A DNA stretch of 64,000 nucleotides from Tricholoma matsutake (lineage: Eukaryota > Basidiomycota > Agaricomycetes > Agaricales > Tricholomataceae). The stretch lies in contig AP026548.1 of NCBI GenBank assembly GCA_026075535.2, positions 9,362,001 to 9,426,000 of the forward strand. Reading direction: 5' to 3'. The notes under the pieces were generated by a model that was not told the DNA's origin, did not search any database, and worked only from the letters and a program-made list of their open reading frames with translations. Numbering within the stretch: the stretch's first letter is position 1; every line of letters starts with the position of its first letter. This document shows positions 57,319 through 64,000 of the stretch, one piece after another. A program made the position numbers and the translations under genes.

Positions 57319-57719
57319 TGTTAGGGTGACACCCACTATCTGCTAGCTAAGACCATGCGGGTTCTCTCTACAAGAAGGGGGCAGGATCCACGCTTGTGAT
57401 GGGGAAATTGATGGTTTTGATGCGAGGGGTTATTAATAGATGAGTTTGTTGAGATAGGCCTTTCACACCGAAAACATAGGTGGAATACCTAAGAGAACAC
57501 AACTGGGGTCCCCTAGGCATATATTTAGGGTTTATATACTATGTTACATATATTGTACATTGTTGTTACCGATGCACTCGTACATGCGCGTACATTTTGA
57601 TGCGTGCAAAATAAATTTCTCATGCTATCAAAATGTAGCGTCATTTGGCGTCATGTAGCGTAATTCGACATAATAAAATAAAATGAAAGTTTATTAGGTA
57701 ATGGGGTGGTTTCCTAACA
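57319..57719 (-). repeat. Gypsy family-A 3' LTR (401 bp), minus orientation
   Basis: On plus TGTTAGGGTGAC...GGTTTCCTAACA. The minus-strand polypurine tract AAAAGGGGGGTAG lies directly upstream of it (57720-57732). Its 5' counterpart is missing because the element is truncated at 61796. Confidence 0.93.
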
Positions 57720-60700
57720 CTACCCCCCTTTTATGCCTCGACTTCCAGGTGAGAAAATATTATGTTTCTCCCCTCTGTGAAATTTTGGTAAGGCTGGAAT
57801 TTCATCCCCTCATTCACCATTCTCGCAATGCGACGTGGAGCATTTGGATTACATTTAAAGAATTGGGCGATCGTGTTACGCGCTCACTTACAATTCTCTG
57901 TGGGTTCCCACAAATTATTTTCGTCGGTATAGTTTTTCCACTTTACTAAGAACTCCAATTTGTTCCATCGAAGACGTGAGTCTAGAATTTCTTCAACTAT
58001 GTATTCTGGAGCACCTTCTACTATTATTGGAGGTTGCGGAGTAGTTTGTTGGCCAGGAATAGTGGGTGGACGGTAAGGACATAGGTGGGATACATTAATC
58101 TCGGGATCAATCTTAAATGATCGGGGTAATTTTAGCACTACTGCATTAGGCGAGATCACTTTGGAGATCGCATATGGGCCAACTTGTTTCTCCGTAAGTT
58201 TCTTCAAAGGTTGTGGAATATTCAGGTCCTTGGTCCTTAGCCATACCAAGTCACCAACTTTGTACTCTGGAGCACGTGCTCAAGTACGATCTGCGTGTCG
58301 CATCATGTCATCACGTGCTTTCTTCAATGCCGCCTCTGCTTCCTCTTGTACCTTTTGCATCTTAGATACAAAGTCTTCTACTGACTGTACTTTGACTTCC
58401 CTTCTGGGTTCTACTCCCATGCGAGGATGATATCCATAATTCATGAAAAAGGGTGACATATGAGTAGCCGAATGGAATTTGTTATTGTGGGAAAATTCGG
58501 CAATTGCCAACCATTCAGGCCAGTCAGTTTGTCGGTAGTTGAGAAACATACGTAGGTACTGCTCCAACTCCTGATTCATTCTCTCTGTCTGCCCATCAGT
58601 CTGCGGGTGATATGCTGTAGATAATTTAGTTTGAATTCCCAATATGTTGTTGTTTAGTTCTCGCATAAATGCGGAAGCAAATTGTGGTCTGTGATCGGAG
58701 ATAATGGTATTGGGTAACCCATGTAACCACCATACCTGATTTAGATGGAGGTGTGCCAAGCCCAATGATGAGGTTTCTGTAGTAGTAGGAATAATATGGA
58801 CCTCCTTTGTAAAGCGGTCGCATACTACGAATAGTGCATTGTACCCTTGAGCCTCGGGTAATCCGGTAATAAAATCCACAGATATATCTCGCCACGGTGC
58901 TTTAGGTATAGGGTCTTCAGAGCTTTCATGGCTTCCACTACTTCATCGTCCATTTCTGAACATTGTCTAATTTTAGACAACATTTCTGTTTCCGAGCCAT
59001 CTATTAATAGATGCCCTTGACACATAGCGCAAATGTGAAAGTATTTGGGTTTGAGTAAGGTAACATTTTTATTGTCCTCCTCCACCCCCCTTTTATGATC
59101 AATATGTCTGGATAATGCATCTGCTTTCCTCATTAAGCTTCCCGCTTTATGGACCAAGTGAAAGTTGAAATGCAATAGGAATAGTGCCCAATGCGCTTGC
59201 TGGTGATTAAGCTTTTTAGTGGACATGAAGTATTGCAGATTTTGATGATCCATCCAGATCTCAATCTGATGCATACATCCCTCCAAATAATGCCTCCACG
59301 CCTCCAATGCTCGTATTATCCCCAACATCTCTTTGTCATGCACATCATAATTCCTCTCCACATCATTCAACCCTTTTGACAAGTATGCACAAGGATGCCA
59401 TTTGTCATCTTCGCACAGCATTGATAATACTGCTCCAGTAGCAAAATCGGATGCATCGGATTCCACTCGCAAAGGGCATGTGAAATCTACTGGGGCTAAT
59501 ATTGGTCCCTCCACAAACTTCCTCTTCAACTCCTCAAACACTGTCTGCTGCTGTTCTCCCCACCTCCATACTACTCACTTTCGCATAAGGTTATGTAAGG
59601 GTGCGGCAATTTTAGAAAAATTGTGCACAAAGCGATGATAATAATTTGCAAGTCCCAAGAAGGCTTGAACCTCCTTGACACAGGTGGGTGCAGGTCAATC
59701 TGTGATCACCTGTACCTTGATCGGATCCATTTTGATCCCATCAGGGCCGATCAATAATCCTAGGAACTTAATCTTGCTTGCCCCAAACACACACTTCTCT
59801 GGTTTCAAAAATAGATCATTCTCTGCCAACCTCTGTAACACCTCCTGCACTATCGCCTCATGATTCTCTTCATCCTCCGTGAATATCAGAATGTCGTCAA
59901 TAAATATTATTACCACGCCTTTGTCTATTACGTCCTTGAAAATGTCGTTCATCATATTTTGAAAGGTTGGGGGACTATTAGTCATCCCAAAAAACATGAC
60001 AAGCGGCTCGAAGGATCCTCGACGCATGGCAAATGCAGCCTTCCACTCATCTCCTTTCTTTATTCGTACATTGTTGTATCCCCATTGTAAATCCAATTTT
60101 GTAAAGACCTTGGCTTTTCCCACCTTATCAATTATTTCTGAGATCAATGGCAGGGGGTATGCATTCTTCACTGTCCACTCATTCAGATACCTATAATCTG
60201 TACACATCCTCTTCCTTTGGTCTTTTTTGGGCATGAAGAATATTGGTGACGTCTGCAGTGATTTCGAAGGTCGTATGTATCCTTTGCACAATTGCTCCTT
60301 CAGGAATGCATCCACTTCTTCTTGTTCCATCAGAGATAACGGATATATCTTCGACTTCTTCGGCACAAACCCTGGCTTCATCTCAATCGCATGATCCCAT
60401 GGCTTCCACACCAGCATTCGCTCAGACTCCTTCTTTTGGAACACTGACAAATGTTCATGATACACTTTTGGCACCCATTCCTCCACTGGCTTCTCCACCT
60501 TCACAATATTCTTGTCCCACGACTGTCCTCCACGAACTGCTCTAAAGGTTTGCTTCTGCTCTTCTTTCTCGATCATGATCGGAACTTCCCCATTTGGCAT
60601 TTCATCATCCTCCACTTCCTCCATTGTAACAGAATACTTCCTCGGACGTTCTTTCTCTTTCTTTTTCCTTTTTTCTTTCTTCATCTTCCTCCCATACACA

Positions 60701-61796
60701 TTACATTCCTTAGGACAACGAGTCATTTGTACTTTCCCAGTTTTCCAATCAATTTCGGGATTATGCTTCCATAACCACGGACATCCTATTATTAGATTGG
60801 TTTTCCCAAGATTGCACACTTCAAATATGGCTTGCTCCTGATGCTCCTGATACTTTAGTACCATAGTCACCTCCTCCTTGATAGTTCCTCCACGATTGAC
60901 TGTTCCGTCAATATTGTACACCATTATAGGTTGCGCCAGCTTGCATGTGTTAATACCATTTCCGGTAATTAAGGATCAATTAATAAATAATCCTGTAGCA
61001 CCACTGTCAAGCAACACTTCCACATCAATAGCTGCATGCATGTCCACTGTCTTCAGTCCCACAGTCAAGGTGATTTTGGGTTCTATTTGCGCAGAGCGAA
61101 TAAAGAATTTAGGGGTTTTCAGAAATGACATGTGACAATTTTCTTTGTCGCGTGATTCGCAACAGTTGTACTCCTCCTCAATTTCCTTTTCTGATTTACT
61201 CTGGGTTTCCTCGGATACTAATACATTGTAATGATTCTGGGTCACCAATGGGGAAACCTTCACTGGGACTCTTCCACAAAATTCTTCTGCCTGCCTTCCT
61301 CCAGCTTCACTTCCTCGATAGTAGCTCCCCTGATCTTTCTCTTCTGCTTGCAATTCTTAGAAATGTGTCCTAACTGCCCACAGTTAAAACATTTAAGTGG
61401 GGCTTGTCTCCCCACTTGATCAACCTCCATTGCCTCTGCTGGTGCTGCTGACTCCGTAACTATAGGTGTCACTGCCATGGCCGGTGGCTGTGCCCTCGGA
61501 GCTTGCACCTGAGGCACCTTTCCTTTCTCGGACTTTCCTCCTGATGACTTTCCAAATTTACTACTTCCGTACATCAACTTTGACTCCGCCTGTTCCTGCC
61601 AATATTGCCGGTCAAGGCACATTGCCCAATTATACCACTCGTCCAACTTCTCTGGCATAGAAGGTAGTCGGTAGATAGACTTGAATAAAGAGGGATTTAA
61701 TCCTGCTTTCAAAAACTCTACCAATGCGGCTTCTCCCATATCTGTTTGCGAAGCTTCTGCTTTGAACTGCAAAATAAATTCATCCGCCGTTAAGGA
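57720..61796 (-). pseudogene. Gypsy family-A copy: Gag end, protease, RT, RNase H, integrase and chromodomain, broken
   Basis: On the minus strand the order is Gag (ALVEFLKAGLNPSLFKSIYR; zinc knuckle CFNCGQLGHISKNC near 61350-61391), protease (VEVLLDSGATGLFIN near 61000), and RT, open for 409 codons at 59695-60924, with [19 protein letters not shown] and FIDDILIF. RNase H follows ([31 protein letters not shown]), then the integrase core (ISVDFITGLPEAQGYNALF, SDHRPQF, HPQTDGQTERMNQELEQYL) and a chromodomain (YIVEEILDS, FLVKWKNYTDENNLWEP). About 310 bp of the integrase zinc-binding region are deleted at 58914, where KALK runs into the segment before IYLWILLPD. Several stops separate the blocks. 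This is the most complete family-A copy here and serves as reference for the fragments at 3117, 35860 and 41050. Confidence 0.92.
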
Positions 61797-63775
61797 ACCA
61801 CTGTACCTAGAATATACGAGGATAAACTAAGGTACAGTAAGTATCATTCTACAAATAAGGTAGGGCTCATTCACATACAACAAGCAACAATGGAGGACCC
61901 CCCAACACCTTTCACAGGACGAGGCAGTATTTGGCTAAGGGTAAGGAAGTCTGCCTTGTCCGGTGAGATGTGGACTGTGGTGCCCATATCAATAATGAAA
62001 GGGAAATGGGTGAGGGAAATTCGGGAGGGTTGTTTTTGGTTAAGTGGTTCAATGGTAAAGGCGCCCTCTGCAGGAGGCGAAGTATGGCAGTTCCAGTCAA
62101 TAGTTGTGATTGCCTCCTCCTCAATGACAAGCCATCCTTCATATTCTACCTCCTTGATTGATGCTGTGGGAAGAGGATCACTAGCAAGCCCAGCAAATGG
62201 GGCATAAGTGTCAGGTTGAGGGTCTGCAGGGTCAGAGTCCACCATAACCATGAAGGCCCGTCCATTAACATCTTTCACAGTAATTGGAACCTTCAGAGGT
62301 TTTGATGGAGTGTTGGCCTTCTTCCCTTTTTCACAAGCCGCTCTCTGGGCTGCCACGGATTCCTGAATTGTCTTTCCAGCCATCCCCCCCCCCCCGCCTT
62401 GATGCAGTACTCAGTCAAATGTCCTGCTTTTCTGCAATTGGTATTCCCACAAACCTGCCCATTAAATGGCTTGGTCGATTTAGTACAAGCAGTGAGAGCT
62501 ACAGATGACCTGGAGTCTGTGCGGTGGTCGTTCTCAAGGAGCAACTGTTCATTTTCCAGGAATAGGTGGATATCTTTCAATGTATAAGGGGATTCCTTCG
62601 TGGAGGCAGCAATGTCATGAGAGATAATTGATTGTGCATGAGGAAAATTTTTGCTGAGGGAGTTCAAAAGGGCAATGCAACAAAGGAGGTCGGGTTTGAT
62701 GTCCCCCATAGCAAATGCACGCTCAATGAGGGCACAAATTTTGTTGGCCATCTCGGGAAGGGGAGTGTCAGTGCTGCATTGGGTGGTGAGGGCTTGTTGT
62801 AATAACTTGACCTGCTGAACAGGACCCTCATTCTGGTGTCATTTACAAAGTGCCTCCCAGTTTACAGTTGTAGCCTTTTCTATGTCAATGAAAGGGCGCT
62901 TGGATGAGACGATGCTGGATGCAATGAATGTGTACACAAGATGGGAATTGGCTTTCCAGTTAATCAGTGCTCGAGGTTCAGAGGCAGTAGGTGTGGGGAT
63001 TGCACCAGTAACATATTTGTAGAGACCATTCAGTGAAAGAGCGATAATAATTTCTTCGCACCATTCTTTGTAGTTCAACTTGAGTTTGTTGAGTTTCTCA
63101 CCAGAATATTGTACAGAGAGCTTGATCAAAGTAACCGAGGGAGGGGTAGTGTCTAGCATGCTCGTAACAGACAAAAAGTAATAGATTTTGTGGGAAGGTG
63201 AGGCTGTCGAGAGGACTGATTGCACAAAGGACAGTCCGTGATCCAAAATGGGAAAGTGATCGGATTGTCGATCAAAGGAAAATGATGTATAGATACCATA
63301 GAGTGGCTAGGAGATTTTCTACTGTCACTTAGAAGTGACAGCAGTGGCCCATAACCTGTAGAAAATCAATCCTAGAATATATGAATATAAACTCAGTCCT
63401 TGTATAAGTGACTAATAATACACAAGACTGTACCTAGAATATACAAGGATAAACTAGGGTACAGTAAGTATCATTCTACAAATAGCATGTAGGCAACGCT
63501 CACCTCAGTCCTTGTATAAGTGACTGAGGTGATCATGTATCTATCTACCTATATATATATATGTTCAGTCTAATAAAGGGGGAGATGAGAGAAAAGGTAT
63601 CTTTGATGTGTTTGTGTGAATGTATCAAAGGGAAGTGCTAATAATAGCACACGCATCACAGAAGCTGATCTCAGCTGATCACATACCACATTTGTCTTGT
63701 GCATCAAAGGGATATGCCAAGAATAGAACACGCATCAAATGCATCAGTTGCATGATCACAGTGTGAATCTCAACA
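61797..63775 (-). mobile_element. Internally deleted copia element (gag, protease start, 5' LTR)
   Basis: On the minus strand: 5' LTR 63775-63357, primer site GGTTATGGGCC ending at 63346, Gag (LIKLSVQYSGEKLNKLKLNY, YKEWCEEIIIALSLNGLYKY, KICALIERAFAMGDIKPDLL), a CCHC knuckle (CGNTNCRKAGHLTEYC) and protease (IDMGTTVHISPDKADF, with IDMG for IDTG). Sequence then passes at about 61860 directly into a 60-bp piece of LTR ending at 61797. Integrase, RT and RNase H are absent, so it could move only with help. It is related to Copia-1 in Gag and protease but has a distinct LTR. No target duplication is evident. Confidence 0.85.
63357..63775 (-). repeat. Copia 5' LTR of the deleted element (419 bp)
   Basis: On the minus strand TGTTGAGATTC...TTTTCTACA, keeping the terminal CA that Copia-1 has lost. 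It contains a TATATATATATA stretch near 63550, two CAGTCACTTATACAAGG-type segments and direct repeats of TTTGATGCA/GCGTG words. Confidence 0.88.
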
Positions 63776-64000
63776 AGAAGTACGGCATCGGCATCAGGCA
63801 CCACTTTGCCATAACAGTCTTGGTATAGATGTGCATAGGTAGTGTATGGCCCGGGTAACCCCTGGGTTTTTTTTATGTACCCCTACCCATACCCCTCAAA
63901 ACCCTTATCCCCAGTGAAGGGTAAGGGTTACCCGTCTAGATGGATAAGGGTCATGAAGGGTTGCAAGGGTATAATACCCCCTGTACCCATGTGCTTGAAA
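63776..64000. other. Unassigned, repeat-like sequence at window end
   Basis: Rich in GGGTAACCC, GGGTTACCC and ACCC(C/T)TACCCATACCCC words with internal inverted pairs, for example around 63853-63861 and 63928-63934. It may be the end of a DNA transposon with subterminal repeats that continues outside the window. Confidence 0.35.

Noticed and set aside
63890..63970. Telomere-like repeats
   Set aside because: The words vary (GGGTAAGG, GGGTTACCC, ACCCATACCCC) and occur on both strands; they do not form a TTAGGG-type array.
1..64000. CRISPR array or prokaryotic operon structures
   Set aside because: The tandem repeats have no regular unique spacers, and the introns show this is eukaryotic nuclear DNA.

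Overview
The window looks like a transposon-rich stretch of an agaricomycete (mushroom-forming basidiomycete) nuclear genome. The three host genes have short introns of about 45-70 bp. They are the end of a fungal delta-9 desaturase with a C-terminal cytochrome b5 domain, a 6-exon short-chain dehydrogenase, and a 12-exon ARMC8/Gid5-type armadillo protein. The surrounding elements (KDZ transposase with Cys clusters, a Plavaka-like transposase, chromodomain Ty3/gypsy elements, Ty1/copia elements) are the usual load of such genomes. All exon models and element ends were worked out by eye; no search was run.

Layout. 1-2.8 kb: desaturase 3' end and the SDR gene. 3.1-14.2 kb: a degraded minus-strand gypsy fragment carrying a solo LTR, then a coiled-coil gene remnant split by Copia-1 (5818-11415), then a 274-bp solo LTR. 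14.24-20.27 kb: a nearly intact chromodomain gypsy element. 21.2-21.6 kb: a MITE. 22.4-25.7 kb: the ARMC8 gene on the minus strand. 26.3-33.9 kb: a KDZ transposase gene interrupted by a second 274-bp solo LTR and by Copia-2 (27373-32531). 34-35.4 kb: an unassigned minus-strand coding remnant. 35.5-39.1 kb: a strand-alternating mosaic of gypsy family A between inverted LTRs. 39.1-42.2 kb: leader and gag of another family-A copy, carrying a dispersed noncoding repeat and a second MITE. 42.2-45.0 kb: a TIR element with internal repeats and hairpin plus oligo-T modules. 45-47.8 kb: the Plavaka-like transposase. 48-57.3 kb: unassigned spliced coding remnants, a second copy of the dispersed repeat and an RNase H remnant. 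57.3-61.8 kb: a minus-strand family-A gypsy copy. 61.8-63.8 kb: a deleted copia copy.

Recurring themes. (1) Many insertions can be read exactly because their target-site duplications survive: CAATG, TACTT, ACTAG, GTAAT, CACAG, AGGAC and the 8-bp AGTGGATG. (2) Element genes are mostly broken at CGA-to-TGA codons and the LTRs differ mainly at CpG sites, consistent with methylation-driven decay, while the host genes stay open. (3) Both gypsy families have a 10-11 nt complement of an LTR segment exactly 2 nt after the 5' LTR, the arrangement of self-primed (Tf1-like) retrotransposons; the copia elements instead carry a site complementary to the anticodon region of initiator tRNA-Met. The host genes encode a lipid enzyme, an oxidoreductase and a probable ubiquitin-ligase subunit and show no evident functional link.
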